DNA of 64,000 nt. Source: Motilimonas eburnea (GTDB lineage Bacteria > Pseudomonadota > Gammaproteobacteria > Enterobacterales > CBDFNC01). Positions 1-9,924 of the stretch are shown one piece after another. The first letter of the stretch is position 1. Each line of letters begins with the position of its first letter. A program made the position numbers and the translations under genes. The notes beneath the pieces were generated by a model. It worked only from the letters and a program-made list of their open reading frames with translations. It searched no databases and was not told the DNA's origin. The stretch spans positions 182,506 through 246,505 of the forward strand of contig NZ_JAIMJB010000005.1 in assembly GCF_021295345.1 (NCBI RefSeq), given 5' to 3'.

Positions 1-3000
1 TATCTTGCTCAACAATTCGAACAGGGATGAGTGACGCGTCAGTACTGATTTCAGCAGCAACACCGTTGCCGTTCTGATTATCAGTGGCTGGCACCGTAAT
101 AACCCTCTCCGTTTCATCGGAATCTACTGAAGCGTTATTGTCGACAAAAAAGTCATCAACGGGCTCAATGGTTGGCTCTGGTTCTGCCGTTGGCTCTGGC
201 GTCGGGGCTAGTGTCGGCTCTGACGTCGGTGCTAACGTTGGCTCTGACGTTGGTGCTACCGTTGGCTCTGACGTTGGTGCTACCGTTGGCTCTGACGTCG
301 GTGCTAACGTTGGCTCTGACGTTGGTGCTACCGTTGGCTCTGACGTCGGTGCTAACGTTGGTTCTGGCGTTGGCTCTGGAGTCGGTGCTAACGTTGGATC
401 TGGCGTTGGAACAGGCGTCGGCGGCGTGATCACCGGAGTCGGACTTGGTGTTGGCGTTGGCGTTGGCACAATATAGCTAACCGTTGCCACATTAACCGTT
501 ACTGATGTGTTTTCAACCACATCTTGCGCATTAACAACAAAGTTATTAGCGCCAGAGTTGAGTGGCACGGAATCAAAGCTCCAAGCATTTGCCGTTACGT
601 TAGCAGAAGCAAGGGCCGTGCTGGAATCAGCGACACCATTGTTATCAGTATCAGCGTAAAGCTTCACTGTTACCCCATTTTCCGTGTGAGTGCCTGCAAT
701 ACTGGTCGTGCCGCTTGAAACCGTCACATCGGTCACCGGAGTTGTCACAACAGGCGATTCAGGTGCGGTGGAGTCTTCGGTAATGGTCGCCACATTGATC
801 TGCGCTGATTCTTGTGCATTACCAAAGTCAGCAATCACCACGTAGTTAAACACGGTGTCATCCGTTAATGTGGCATCAATGGACCAAACTCCAGAGGCCA
901 CAACAGACGTTGCCACCGCTGCGCCGCCATCAGCAACGCCGTCATTGTTAGCATCTTCAAATAGGGATATCGTGACACCATCTGTGGTATAGGTCCCCTC
1001 TATCGTTTGCGTCGTTGCATTAACCATGACGGCTGATGCTGGGCTGGATACTTTAGGTGCGACCTTAGACACTGTGATGGTATTGCCCGTTGTATCACTG
1101 GTATCACCCGCGGTTTTATTGCTGATAAAGTCGTCTGCTGCTGATAGGTTATACGTTTGAGCATCTGACGCCATGGTTCCCGTTTTATCCAGCAGAGCAT
1201 CCACCGCGGTTTTATCTGAATCTGATAAGATCACGGTAAACTGAGTCGCTGAATCCAGCTCAACATCTGCGCTATCGGTTAACGTATAGCTAGCACCGTC
1301 GCCTCCTAAGCCAACAAAGGTCAACGTCGACACATCAACATCGTTATCGGCACCGGATTGAGTTTCGAAGTTAGTTCCTGTAACGACTAAACTGCCGGAT
1401 TTAGCATCGTAGGTTGCCGAGGTTACCGTAGGCACTGGGATGTTGATCGCTGTAGTGGTATTGCCTGTAATATCAGAAATATCCGCACTACTGGCCGCCC
1501 CCGTCATCCAGTTATCTGCGGCAGCAATATTGTAACTTGTACCGCCATCAGAGCTAGCACCATTAATGTTTAGCAAAGCATTAACATTGGTTAGATCTGC
1601 TCCCGATAGGGTGAAGCTAAAGCTGGTCTCAGAAGTAATCTCCACATCTGTAGCGCTGGTTAGGGTGTAAGTCGCACCTCCCTCACCGGTAAAGGTAAGT
1701 CTAGATAAATCAATATCGTTATTGGCACCCGGTTTAGACACAAAATTTGCGCCCGTCACCGTCACCGTCCCAGTGGCCGCATCATAAGTAATAGACGTAA
1801 TCGTCGGATTCACCACATCACTGACGGTCACCGCAGTGGTCACGTCACTTATGTCTGTTGCTGCTAACACACTTGGCATCCAATTATCCGCTGCCGCTAA
1901 ATTGTATGCTGTTGCGTCATCTGCACTCAGACCATTTTTATTCAGTAAGCCGTTAACGTGGACTTTATCCGCTTCACCTAACACCAAGGTGAATTGAGTC
2001 GCGGAGCTGATTTCAATGTCGTTTGTGTTGGCAAGCGAGTAAGTTGACCCGCCCTCTCCTGTTAACGTCAAGAGAGATACATCAAGGTCATTATCAGTCC
2101 CAGCTATTTTTCTGAAATGAGTACCTGTTACCTGCAAGGTACCGGTAGCGTAATTGTACGCAGCAGAGGTAATGATCGGAACAGTAACGTTGCTGACGGT
2201 CACCGCGTTTCCTGTTGCGTCTTGAATATCGGCCGAAGGCGCAGCGCCCACCGCCCAGTTGTCTGCTGCCGCTAGATTATAAGTTGTCCCTGAATCTGAG
2301 CTTGTACCCACTTTATTGAATAAACCATCCACGTTTAGCTTGTCAGCAGCATTAAGTGTCAAGGTGAAACTGGTATCAGAAGTCACTTCAACATTCGTAC
2401 TGGTTAATGTGTAAACGTCATTATTGTCGCCAGTTACCGACAACTGACTCACATCAATGTCATCCCCGCTGGCACGCACCAACTCAGTTCCCGTCACAAC
2501 CAGCACCCCTGTCGTCGCATCGTAAGTAGCAGAAGTAATAGTTGGCGACGCTACATTGCTGACTGACACACCGTTTAAGGTTAAGTCCGCAATATCCGAC
2601 GAATCTGCTGCCCCACTCAACCAGTTATCGGCCAGTGCCAGGTTATAAGTTGTACCTGAATCGGCAGAGGTACCGTTTTTATTGAGCAAGCCATTGACGA
2701 TCAATTTGTCAGCGGCATTAAGAGTCACACTGAAACTGGTTGCATCGGTCACCTCAACACTGTTTGAAGTCAGGGAATAAGTGCTGCCACCTTCACCCGT
2801 TAAGGTTAGCTTGCTAACATCAACGTCATTACTTGCGCCAAGCTGTTTGCTAAAGTTGGCACCTGTGACCGCTAATACCCCTGTGCTTGCATCAAACGTG
2901 GCAGAGGTTACTGTGGGCATGGCTACATTGCTGACATTAATGGTTGCCGCTCCATCCAAAATATCAAGACTACTCGCTGCGCCCGCCATCCAGTCTTCTG

Positions 3001-6000
3001 CAGCAGCAAGATTGTAGGCTTGACCACTGTCAGATGTAGCGCCGTTTTTATCCAGCAAGCCATTTACATTTAGCTTATCTTCTGCGCTTAACGTGATGGT
3101 AAATTCAGTGTCTGACGTGACGTCTATATTAGTTGCATTGGTTAACGTATAAGTTCCCCCACCGTCGCCGGTAAAGGTAAATGCATTAACGACAACGTCA
3201 TTATTGGCGCCTGAAACACTGCTAAACCCGCTCCCTGTTACCACTAAATCACCCGTGCTGGCATCGTAGGAGGCGGAGGTGATGGCCGGATTGGTATAAT
3301 TACTAACTGTGATACCGTTACCTGTCGCATCCTCTGTATCCCCAACAGTCACATTAGCGATAAAGTCATCAGCAGCGGCTAGATTAAAGGTGGTCCCATT
3401 TTGAGCGCTCGTACCGTCTTTGTTTAACAATGCCGCCACTAACAGGCGATCAACTGTATTTAACGTCACGCTAAAGGAAGTGGCATTGGTGATTTCTACA
3501 TCACCTGTGGTTAGCGTATAGGTTGCCCCGCCTTCGCCAGTTAAGGTGAGCTTATTAACCGCCACGTCATTGGATGCACCTGATTTCGCTTCAAAGCCAC
3601 TGCCTGTGACCGTTAATACGCCCGTTGAGAAATCATAAGTCGCCGAGGTAATAATCGGCACAGGAACATTACTGACCGTAATGCCGTTACCGCTTGCATC
3701 GACAACATTAGCAGACGCAGCCGCTCCAGCCATCCAATCTTCTGCTGCATTTAAATTATAAGTCACCGCATCTGAAGATTGAGTGCCATTAGTATCCAAT
3801 AAGGCATTGATCGCCGCTTTATCGGCACTGTTTAACGTGACACTAAAGCTGGTTCCACTGGTAATTTCGACATTGGTTGTGGTCAAGGTGCGTGTGCCAC
3901 TGCCCAGCCCAGTGACTGTTAACTTGGTCAAATCGACATCATTGGTCGCACCCGGCTTTTTAACCATGTTGCTGCCGGTCACCGCTAACACACCGGAAAC
4001 ATAATCATAGGTGGCCGAGGTGATGGTTGGAAGTGTGGTACCACTGGTCGTGACGCCGTTGCCTGTGGTGTCGGCAATAGTCGCATTGCTTGCTGCACCG
4101 GCCTGCCAATCTTCGGCACCGGCAAGATTGTAGGTGGTATTATCACCCGAAGTGGTCCCGTCTTTATTCAACAAACCATTGACATTCAGCCTGTCAAAAG
4201 CATTTAACGTAACGGTAAATTGGGTTTCTGAATCGATTTCAACATTGGTCGAGGTTAAGGTGTAGCTATTACCGCCTTCCCCATCCAACCTTAATTTCGT
4301 GACATCAATGTCATTGGCCGCACCAAACTTATTTGCAAAGCCAGTGCCTGTTACGACCAAGGTGCCGGTCGAGGCATTGTAGGTAGCCAAGGCAATACTC
4401 GGCACCTGAACATTGCTGACGGTAATTCCGGTGGTGGCATCAGCAATATTCGTGGCTGGGTCCACGGCGGCCATATAGTCCTCAGCGGCATTGAGGTTAT
4501 AGTTAGTCGCGCCATCATCGGCCTGAGTACCGTCTTTATTCAGTAAGCCATTTACCGCCAACTTATCGGCCGCATTTAACGTGACACTAAAACTGGTGGC
4601 GTCTGTGATGTCAACGCTACCTGAGGTCAAGGTGTACCCATTGCCGCCTTCCCCCGTTAAGGTCAATTTAGTCACATCAATATCGTTATTCGCGCCGACT
4701 TTATTAACAAAGTTGGTGCCGGTTACTGTTAGCGCCCCTGCTCCGGCATTGTACGCAACACTTGTAACAGTGGGCGCCGTTACATTGCTGGTGTTGATAG
4801 TGGCTGCTGCGTCTGCGATATTTTGATTGGCCGCCCCGCCAGCCATCCAGTTATCGGCAGCGGCTAAGTTATAGGACTGCCCACTGGCTGCATTTCCGCC
4901 ATTCTTGTTTAAAATACCATTAACGTGGTATTTGTCGGTTGCACTTAAGTTAAAGGTAAAGGTCGTCGCATTAGCCACATCAACATTGGGCGTGTCCGTT
5001 AAGGTATAAGTATCACCGCCATCGCCGGTAAAGGTAAAAGTATTGGCAACAACATCGTTACCTGCACCGCTAATGGTACTAAAGCCAGTGCCCGTTACGA
5101 CTAAAGCCCCCGTACTGGCATCATAGGTCGATGAAGTAATTGTTGGATTGGCGTAATTACTAACGGTAATGCCATTGGTAGCAATGGCTGTATCTCCAGC
5201 GGTGATGTTAGTAACAAAATCGTCGGCGGCTGCGAGATTGTATGTTGTGCCATCATCTGCTGTGGTGCTGTTTTTATTAAGTAAAGCAGCTACTCTAAGT
5301 TTATCGGCAGTATTTAGCACAACTGTAAACTGGTTCGCACTATCTATTTCTACATCGGGCGAGGTCAGAGTATAAGCCGAACCGCCCCCCCCTTCGCCAG
5401 TGATGCTAAGATCACTAACATCGATATCTGCCCCAGCACCATTAGCCTCAAAGTTAGTACCAGTTACAACTAAGTTACCATTACTTGAGTCATAGGTGAC
5501 ATTAGAGATTGTGGGGGTCGCTGCAGGAGCCATGTGATTAGATAAGGTAAAAGTTGATATACCGTGATTACCCTGCCCACTGTCGGCCCCTCCAGAACAG
5601 ACAGTAACCGTGAATCTATTTATCGCTTTACCAGTTATATTTGTGATAGATAGTGCGCCGTTATTTGCATCTGTCTTACTGGTCGTATTAGTGCCTGTTG
5701 AGGCATTGTTTGAGGCATAAAAACCTTCGATAGTAACATCACAGGCAGCGGCACCACCATAGGTAGTCATTGACAAACTATCAAGCTGAAAACTATAAAG
5801 TGCATTGGTGTCATATATTGTAAAAGTAAATGTTGCTTCTGCGTCGTCACCCGTAATATACAGCGCCGTTGTCGAATAATCCGATACTTGATAAGGTGCA
5901 TTTAACGATAAATCGCCATAATTAACAGGGGTAGTACAGTAGCCTGTATCACAAAACTTATGACCAGGATAATTTGTAGTAAAAGCCAGCACGTGATTAA

Positions 6001-6706
6001 AATCTTTTAATGCCAATTCACTAAAGGGATGGTTACTTTTTATGTCACCTCGCTGAATTTCAAGATCCCAGTCAGCCAATTGCTGAGCATTACCGGTTTT
6101 GTTACTAGAGGCAGCTACATCAACATTGGCACTGCCGGATATAAGTTCAAGTAAACCCTCTCCCTTTGCCGTTTTGGCCAGATCACAACCGTAGATGAGT
6201 ACATCGGCACCATCTTTCATGGCGTTATCTAATGCGGCTAGTGTTTCAACTTCTTTCTTTAATTGCTGCTCAGTAACACTGCTATTACCTAAATAAAGCA
6301 CGCCATCATCGGCGTGAGAGACAAGGTGAAGAGCCTCTAAACTTTTGTACTCATTAAGAATAACTTTTAGTTGAGCTAGCCCATCTTCGTCAATGCTGAT
6401 CTCTCTAATATCAACACCGGGCTTTTGCTGCCGATAGAAAGTTGATTTATCAGGAACAGCCTGATCTATAATCACCAACTCTTTAATAGAGCCTGAAGCT
6501 TCCAATACCAACTCAGTAGTTTCTACCGATTGAGGGCTTTTAGCCGAAACAATATTATTGTCGCTTGCAAAATGAACATTTAGTGGTTCTGCGACATATG
6601 CTTTCAACTGGTTGCGCTGGTAACTTCCGTATGCCTGCGGGGGGGCTGCATATAAGCCTAAAGGCACCAATAAAGAAGTTATTCCATTAAAGAGGTGGCT
6701 ATTCAT
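1..6706 (-). CDS. Giant DUF4347-domain repeat surface protein, C-terminus beyond left edge
   Basis: The frame is open from an ATG at 6706 (AGGATT ribosome site 5-6 bases upstream) to base 2, giving 2235 codons without a stop; translations at both ends agree in frame. Residues about 74-214 match the DUF4347 domain (short motifs [29 protein letters not shown]), usually found at the N-terminus of very large secreted or surface proteins of marine bacteria. Residues about 215-400 carry Cys-containing beta-rich sequence. Twelve modules of about 123 residues follow (residues ~400-1880; each has a VTGTNF-like strand, a GEGG.YTLT turn, an NKDGT loop and a YNLAAAEDW helix), then two Ig-like segments (~1880-2075) and a Pro/Thr/Ser/Glu stalk (~2075-2180). 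The N-terminus is only weakly signal-like. It is last in a minus-strand gene run. Likely an adhesin or exported matrix protein; sorting or secretion signals would be at the missing C-terminus. Confidence 0.85.
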   Translation of the reverse strand, partial: MNSHLFNGITSLLVPLGLYAAPPQAYGSYQRNQLKAYVAEPLNVHFASDNNIVSAKSPQSVETTELVLEASGSIKELVIIDQAVPDKSTFYRQQKPGVDIREISIDEDGLAQLKVILNEYKSLEALHLVSHADDGVLYLGNSSVTEQQLKKEVETLAALDNAMKDGADVLIYGCDLAKTAKGEGLLELISGSANVDVAASSNKTGNAQQLADWDLEIQRGDIKSNHPFSELALKDFNHVLAFTTNYPGHKFCDTGYCTTPVNYGDLSLNAPYQVSDYSTTALYITGDDAEATFTFTIYDTNALYSFQLDSLSMTTYGGAAACDVTIEGFYASNNASTGTNTTSKTDANNGALSITNITGKAINRFTVTVCSGGADSGQGNHGISTFTLSNHMAPAATPTISNVTYDSSNGNLVVTGTNFEANGAGADIDVSDLSITGEGGGGSAYTLTSPDVEIDSANQFTVVLNTADKLRVAALLNKNSTTADDGTTYNLAAADDFVTNITAGDTAIATNGITVSNYANPTITSSTYDASTGALVVTGTGFSTISGAGNDVVANTFTFTGDGGDTYTLTDTPNVDVANATTFTFNLSATDKYHVNGILNKNGGNAASGQSYNLAAADNWMAGGAANQNIADAAATINTSNVTAPTVTSVAYNAGAGALTVTGTNFVNKVGANNDIDVTKLTLTGEGGNGYTLTSGSVDITDATSFSVTLNAADKLAVNGLLNKDGTQADDGATNYNLNAAEDYMAAVDPATNIADATTGITVSNVQVPSIALATYNASTGTLVVTGTGFANKFGAANDIDVTKLRLDGEGGNSYTLTSTNVEIDSETQFTVTLNAFDRLNVNGLLNKDGTTSGDNTTYNLAGAEDWQAGAASNATIADTTGNGVTTSGTTLPTITSATYDYVSGVLAVTGSNMVKKPGATNDVDLTKLTVTGLGSGTRTLTTTNVEITSGTSFSVTLNSADKAAINALLDTNGTQSSDAVTYNLNAAEDWMAGAAASANVVDASGNGITVSNVPVPIITSATYDFSTGVLTVTGSGFEAKSGASNDVAVNKLTLTGEGGATYTLTTGDVEITNATSFSVTLNTVDRLLVAALLNKDGTSAQNGTTFNLAAADDFIANVTVGDTEDATGNGITVSNYTNPAITSASYDASTGDLVVTGSGFSSVSGANNDVVVNAFTFTGDGGGTYTLTNATNIDVTSDTEFTITLSAEDKLNVNGLLDKNGATSDSGQAYNLAAAEDWMAGAASSLDILDGAATINVSNVAMPTVTSATFDASTGVLAVTGANFSKQLGASNDVDVSKLTLTGEGGSTYSLTSNSVEVTDATSFSVTLNAADKLIVNGLLNKNGTSADSGTTYNLALADNWLSGAADSSDIADLTLNGVSVSNVASPTITSATYDATTGVLVVTGTELVRASGDDIDVSQLSVTGDNNDVYTLTSTNVEVTSDTSFTLTLNAADKLNVDGLFNKVGTSSDSGTTYNLAAADNWAVGAAPSADIQDATGNAVTVSNVTVPIITSAAYNYATGTLQVTGTHFRKIAGTDNDLDVSLLTLTGEGGSTYSLANTNDIEISSATQFTLVLGEADKVHVNGLLNKNGLSADDATAYNLAAADNWMPSVLAATDISDVTTAVTVSDVVNPTITSITYDAATGTVTVTGANFVSKPGANNDIDLSRLTFTGEGGATYTLTSATDVEITSETSFSFTLSGADLTNVNALLNINGASSDGGTSYNIAAADNWMTGAASSADISDITGNTTTAINIPVPTVTSATYDAKSGSLVVTGTNFETQSGADNDVDVSTLTFVGLGGDGASYTLTDSADVELDSATQFTVILSDSDKTAVDALLDKTGTMASDAQTYNLSAADDFISNKTAGDTSDTTGNTITVSKVAPKVSSPASAVMVNATTQTIEGTYTTDGVTISLFEDANNDGVADGGAAVATSVVASGVWSIDATLTDDTVFNYVVIADFGNAQESAQINVATITEDSTAPESPVVTTPVTDVTVSSGTTSIAGTHTENGVTVKLYADTDNNGVADSSTALASANVTANAWSFDSVPLNSGANNFVVNAQDVVENTSVTVNVATVSYIVPTPTPTPSPTPVITPPTPVPTPDPTLAPTPEPTPEPTLAPTSEPTVAPTSEPTLAPTSEPTVAPTSEPTVAPTSEPTLAPTSEPTLAPTPEPTAEPEPTIEPVDDFFVDNNASVDSDETERVITVPATDNQNGNGVAAEISTDASLIPVRIVEQD
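170..430 (-). repeat. 24-bp tandem repeats encoding an 8-residue Pro/Thr/Ser/Glu stalk
   Basis: Near-identical 24-bp units (plus-strand form gttggctctgacgttggtgc and variants) are stacked head to tail. Read on the minus strand they encode repeated PTLAPTSE / PTVAPTSE octapeptides inside the giant DUF4347 protein. The units differ at only a few bases, so copy number could change by slippage. The open frame seen on the plus strand here is only the complement of this stalk. Confidence 0.9.
1065..5508 (-). repeat. Twelve tandem ~370-bp modules within the giant surface gene
   Basis: Module boundaries recur at about 5508, 5137, 4765, 4395, 4020, 3650, 3281, 2910, 2537, 2171, 1800, 1440 and 1065, a spacing of 365-375 bp or roughly 123 codons. 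Each unit keeps the same order of protein motifs but the DNA has diverged well beyond identity, so these are old coding duplications, not recent expansion. The fold is probably beta-sandwich (Ig/TIG-like), judged from strand-turn patterning only. Confidence 0.85.
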
Positions 6707-6770
6707 AATAATCCTGTTTTTGTTATTTTGCTCTATAACTAACTGGCACAGCCTGAAAGTACTTTATAAA

Positions 6771-7616
6771 TTAAATGATTGTTTTCGGGGCGATAATGCT
6801 AGCCGAGGTTCCTGCCTTATCTTGCCAAAAAGCCATTTCGCTGTATTTTTGAAACAAATCCGGAGGCAGTATAGTTCGCCTTGGTTGATACTCTACTTTA
6901 CGTTTTACCTTATGAAGCCCTTTCACCCCTAGAGTATGATCAAATTCACTCTCCTGATAATCGAGCTGTTCAAAGTTATGTGAATAGGCTGGCAAACCAA
7001 TAAACTTATATACAAGATCCAACGTCCGCTCAGGGTGTTGTGCCAGAAGATCATAGTCAATCAGTAATAGTCGTTCAGACTGGTCACCGTAATAAGCTTC
7101 TTTTAGCGCACTCCAGGCACTTCCCACAACACCAGCTCCATTGGCCAAGGACTCACAGCGTGAATAAACTGTTTGCCTGTTTTGTGGATTAAACATACGA
7201 CTATAATCAAAGGGGTTTTTACGGTAAATTTGTTCAAAGCTATCCATGATCCAAGCAGGATTTCGCACACAACAAAGCACCTTAAAATCACCAAATAACT
7301 CTTCCAGCTGATGTAAACGCGCCGTCCATAGTCGATTGGTATCGAATACAATTTGATGATCGGATTTGTCCTTGTAATACGCATCAAATATCGCCTGACA
7401 CATGTGCTTTCGTTTCTCTTCATCGAAGAAAGTATAAAACTCTCCACCTGCACCTATTTGCTCCAGACAGCTATTAATTAATCCAGCAACAGGGCTAGAC
7501 ATGGCTGCATGAAAAGCCGGATTCTGCCGCAATATGCCGGCCAATAAGGTAGAGCCGGAGCGAGGTAAACCTGAAATAAAGTGAACTTGTTGCATTTTTA
7601 GTATACTTTTAACCAT
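6771..7616 (-). CDS. PAPS-dependent sulfotransferase family protein
   Basis: The N-terminus carries the 5'-phosphosulfate-binding loop GLPRSGSTLLAGIL (residues ~16-29), and a CVRNPAWIMDSF segment (~133-144) fits the 3'-phosphate-binding region of the sulfotransferase fold. This family moves sulfate from PAPS to a hydroxyl or amine of a small molecule, glycan or protein. Length (281 aa) is normal. There is no signal peptide, so it should act in the cytoplasm. An alternative Met at codon 8 (7595) lies closer to the first strand and neither start has a clear ribosome site. It lies between the tail-collar gene and the giant DUF4347 gene, all in one direction. The acceptor cannot be read from sequence; cassette partners are candidates by inference only. 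Confidence 0.8.
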   Translation of the reverse strand: MVKSILKMQQVHFISGLPRSGSTLLAGILRQNPAFHAAMSSPVAGLINSCLEQIGAGGEFYTFFDEEKRKHMCQAIFDAYYKDKSDHQIVFDTNRLWTARLHQLEELFGDFKVLCCVRNPAWIMDSFEQIYRKNPFDYSRMFNPQNRQTVYSRCESLANGAGVVGSAWSALKEAYYGDQSERLLLIDYDLLAQHPERTLDLVYKFIGLPAYSHNFEQLDYQESEFDHTLGVKGLHKVKRKVEYQPRRTILPPDLFQKYSEMAFWQDKAGTSASIIAPKTII

Positions 7617-7666
7617 CCAAAGTTATTTTTTGGTTGCCATTGTAAGCAACCAAGCCATCATTACAA

Positions 7667-8281
7667 TTAACTCCGTGGCGGATAGAGACCTATCGTAGCT
7701 ATACAATAATTAAGTGCCAATACAGGTTGTATAATAGAAAATTGGGAATTGTTTCCTGTAGTACCAATAGTAACTGTCCCCCCACCACTACCACCACCGG
7801 AAACCCCACCCAATGCAACCGTACCAGTACCGGCATTCTCACGGTAAATCTCCTCTCCAGCAAGCCGACCATTTTTATTAACCGCTAGATAAGAGCCTGC
7901 TAACGGGGCATTTTGGGTGGCTTTATCCGTAGATACCAATACTTGAGCTGCAGTTCCGCCACCAGTGGAAGTAAATGTGGCGGTGTGACTATGACTTGGC
8001 ATTTCAGAAATAGTTAAGGCATGGCTTTCCGTCCCTGCAGCTGTACCAATTCGCCAATCAAAGGCACTACCCGGATGCCTGCCTTTACTCATCGCCGAGC
8101 GACCTCGTAAATCGGGTAAAGCGAAAGTGGTACGACCATCCCCTCCATAGATAGTGCCTAACAATGAAAATAACGTACTATTTTGGGCGATCGACATTAA
8201 TGCACCGGCACAAAATGCCCAGCCCTTGGGATTAAAATTAAAACCGTACAGCCTTACTTCACCAATAAAAGGATCTGACAT
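7667..8281 (-). CDS. Tail-collar domain protein (Mdp/COG4675 type), copy 1
   Basis: 204 aa. The N-terminus is a phage tail collar domain: FIGEVRLYGFNF, then a Trp-Ala-Cys-Gly segment, then YGGDGRTTFALPDLRG at ~45-60. A Gly-rich central part (~150-170) and the C-terminal LNYCIATIGLYPPR signature follow, as in bacterial microcystin-dependent-protein (MdpB-like) families. The ribosome site AAGGAATT lies about 7 bases before the ATG. No tail, capsid or lysis genes are nearby, so it is not part of a prophage. It is a clear paralogue of the next gene upstream (8343-8945). These proteins are thought to form trimeric fibre-like tips; the function in bacteria is not established. Confidence 0.85.
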   Translation of the reverse strand: MSDPFIGEVRLYGFNFNPKGWAFCAGALMSIAQNSTLFSLLGTIYGGDGRTTFALPDLRGRSAMSKGRHPGSAFDWRIGTAAGTESHALTISEMPSHSHTATFTSTGGGTAAQVLVSTDKATQNAPLAGSYLAVNKNGRLAGEEIYRENAGTGTVALGGVSGGGSGGGTVTIGTTGNNSQFSIIQPVLALNYCIATIGLYPPRS

Positions 8282-8342
8282 AAATAATTCCTTAATTCTT
8301 TGCTTATACCCATCAATACAACAACTTAAATTATTAGTTTAT

Positions 8343-8945
8343 TTAGTTTCGCGAAGGGAAAATTCCCTGCATGGCAATACAATAATTCAGTACCTGAATT
8401 GGCTCCATAATGCTAAATGCTCTATTACTTCCAGTAGGCAATACGGTAACAGTACCTTCAGGTTTCCCCCCACCGCCTCCCGATATGCCACCTAATGAAA
8501 CAGGAGCGGTTCCGCTATTAGCTCCATAGAATGACTGGGCAGCATTTGCCGCAAGATAACTTCCCGCTGTAGGGACATTTTGCGTAGCTGCATCAGTAGA
8601 CACCTGAATATCAACTGCACTGCCACCACTCGCGGTAAAACTAGCCACATGCGCATGCTCAGCCATTTCTTGTACCGTCAATGTGTGGGTTTCCGATCCC
8701 CTTTTCTGGCCAACTTTCCAGTTAAACTGACTGCCCGGCATCTCGCCCATACTCACAGCCAATTTTCCCCGTAAGTCAGGTAAGGCAAAAGTACTGCGCC
8801 CATCTCCGCCATACATAGTACCAAGTAGTGAATACAGCGCCTGATTCTGACTTATAGGAATAACGGCTCCGGTGCATTCCGCCCAATCTTGTGGTACAAA
8901 ATTAAACCCGTATAAATCAACCTCGCCTATAAAAGGTACTGGCAT
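8343..8945 (-). CDS. Tail-collar domain protein (Mdp/COG4675 type), copy 2
   Basis: 200 aa, same architecture as copy 1: collar domain (FIGEVDLYGFNFVPQDW at ~5-21, YGGDGRSTFALPDLRG at ~45-60), a Ser/Thr/Ala-rich middle with a VSTDAATQNVPTAGSYLA block shared with copy 1, a GGGG stretch, and the C-terminal LNYCIAMQGIFPSR. A strong GGAGGA ribosome site is 6 bases upstream of the ATG. Only 4 bases separate it from the preceding formyltransferase-fold gene, so the two are probably translated from one message. The pair looks like a local duplication with divergence, mostly in the middle region. Confidence 0.85.
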   Translation of the reverse strand: MPVPFIGEVDLYGFNFVPQDWAECTGAVIPISQNQALYSLLGTMYGGDGRSTFALPDLRGKLAVSMGEMPGSQFNWKVGQKRGSETHTLTVQEMAEHAHVASFTASGGSAVDIQVSTDAATQNVPTAGSYLAANAAQSFYGANSGTAPVSLGGISGGGGGKPEGTVTVLPTGSNRAFSIMEPIQVLNYCIAMQGIFPSRN

Positions 8946-8949
8946 CTAT

Positions 8950-9924
8950 TTATCCTCCGTATATACATTTATATTGGTTTGTTATACCCACAGACGAAAA
9001 TTCCATTCCTGCATTAACACCAAATCGATCAGTAAAGCTCAGTCCACTAAAAACGCCGTCAGCATTTGACAGAATATCCAGCCTTAACGCTCCATTTTTA
9101 GTTGCAACTATCACACCCTGAGGCTCACCTATATGGCATATGGTGCCGGGGTTCACACCAAAAGTCGGATGCTTTACAGCTGTCGCCTGTAACAGGTTAA
9201 TTGGAGTCTGTCCCAATTTGACAATACAACCTCCTAGATGCGCATTTCCTGCTCTGGCTAGCGCGCAAATTTGCTCACTTGTCATAGTTAACCAATCAAC
9301 ATAAAGGTCGGCTTCTTGCACTACGGCAGCCTGACTCCTTTCACCTTGTTGTGGTACTAAGGTTTCACCCTTTTGCACTAACTCTTCAATAAATTGATAG
9401 AGCAGTTGCGGCACTTGCTGAGCAACTTTCCCTTGCAGAGATTGCAGTGTATCAAGAGGGTGAATTGGCATATCCAGAGTAGCTCCTATATCAGCTTCCC
9501 CCTTTTCAACATTGGCTTTTTGTAACGTCAGCTGCGTTTGTGTTTGGCCATCGCGAATTTGCCAATATAAAGCCATAGGACCTTGATATTTTGGCAACGG
9601 CGCGGGATGGAAGTTGTAGAAAGCAGTCATATCCAGCAGCTGCTGAGGCAGCGCCTGGGGAAAACTAAAGTTAATGGCCAAATTAACTTCCCACAGCATT
9701 AGCTTTTGCAATAACAAATCTGGTTGAGCAGAGTTGAATCTTAAGAAAGGAAGTTGCATCTCTTGTAACCAGTTTTCCAATTGGTAAGAAAATGCGTCCA
9801 CTTCTTCTGTCAATACAACCCCTGCCAACTTATTTTGTTGCGCCAGCATATTAATACTTGGTCCTGCTAACGGGCTGGCCGCAAAGACTAATACCTTCAC
9901 CACTCCAGATGGAAAATTAGTCAT
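8950..9924 (-). CDS. Formyltransferase-fold protein related to methionyl-tRNA formyltransferase
   Basis: 324 aa. The N-terminal half has the 10-formyltetrahydrofolate hydrolase/transferase fold: VLVFAASPLAGPSI strand-loop, then NFHPAPLPKYQG (Asn104, His106) and EKGEADIG (Asp145), which align with the Asn-His-Asp catalytic triad of Fmt. The C-terminal half (~205-310) resembles the Fmt C-terminal barrel. It is not the housekeeping fmt, which normally sits with def; here it lies between a methyltransferase-like gene and tail-collar genes. Its ATG overlaps the upstream gene by 8 bases, with GGGAG 8 bases before the start. Such stand-alone relatives often formylate amino-sugars or amino acids; the substrate here is unknown. 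Confidence 0.75.
   Translation of the reverse strand: MTNFPSGVVKVLVFAASPLAGPSINMLAQQNKLAGVVLTEEVDAFSYQLENWLQEMQLPFLRFNSAQPDLLLQKLMLWEVNLAINFSFPQALPQQLLDMTAFYNFHPAPLPKYQGPMALYWQIRDGQTQTQLTLQKANVEKGEADIGATLDMPIHPLDTLQSLQGKVAQQVPQLLYQFIEELVQKGETLVPQQGERSQAAVVQEADLYVDWLTMTSEQICALARAGNAHLGGCIVKLGQTPINLLQATAVKHPTFGVNPGTICHIGEPQGVIVATKNGALRLDILSNADGVFSGLSFTDRFGVNAGMEFSSVGITNQYKCIYGG

Noticed and set aside
170..430. CRISPR-like array of short direct repeats
   Set aside because: Units are contiguous with no unique spacers, lie in a coding frame and have no cas genes nearby.
84..476. Plus-strand open frame of 130 codons with Gly/Val/Ser repeats
   Set aside because: It is the complement of the Pro/Thr/Ser/Glu stalk of the minus-strand giant gene. 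The pattern follows from the 24-bp repeats.
7667..8945. Prophage or phage-tail locus
   Set aside because: Only collar-domain proteins are present; no structural, integrase or lysis genes on either side.
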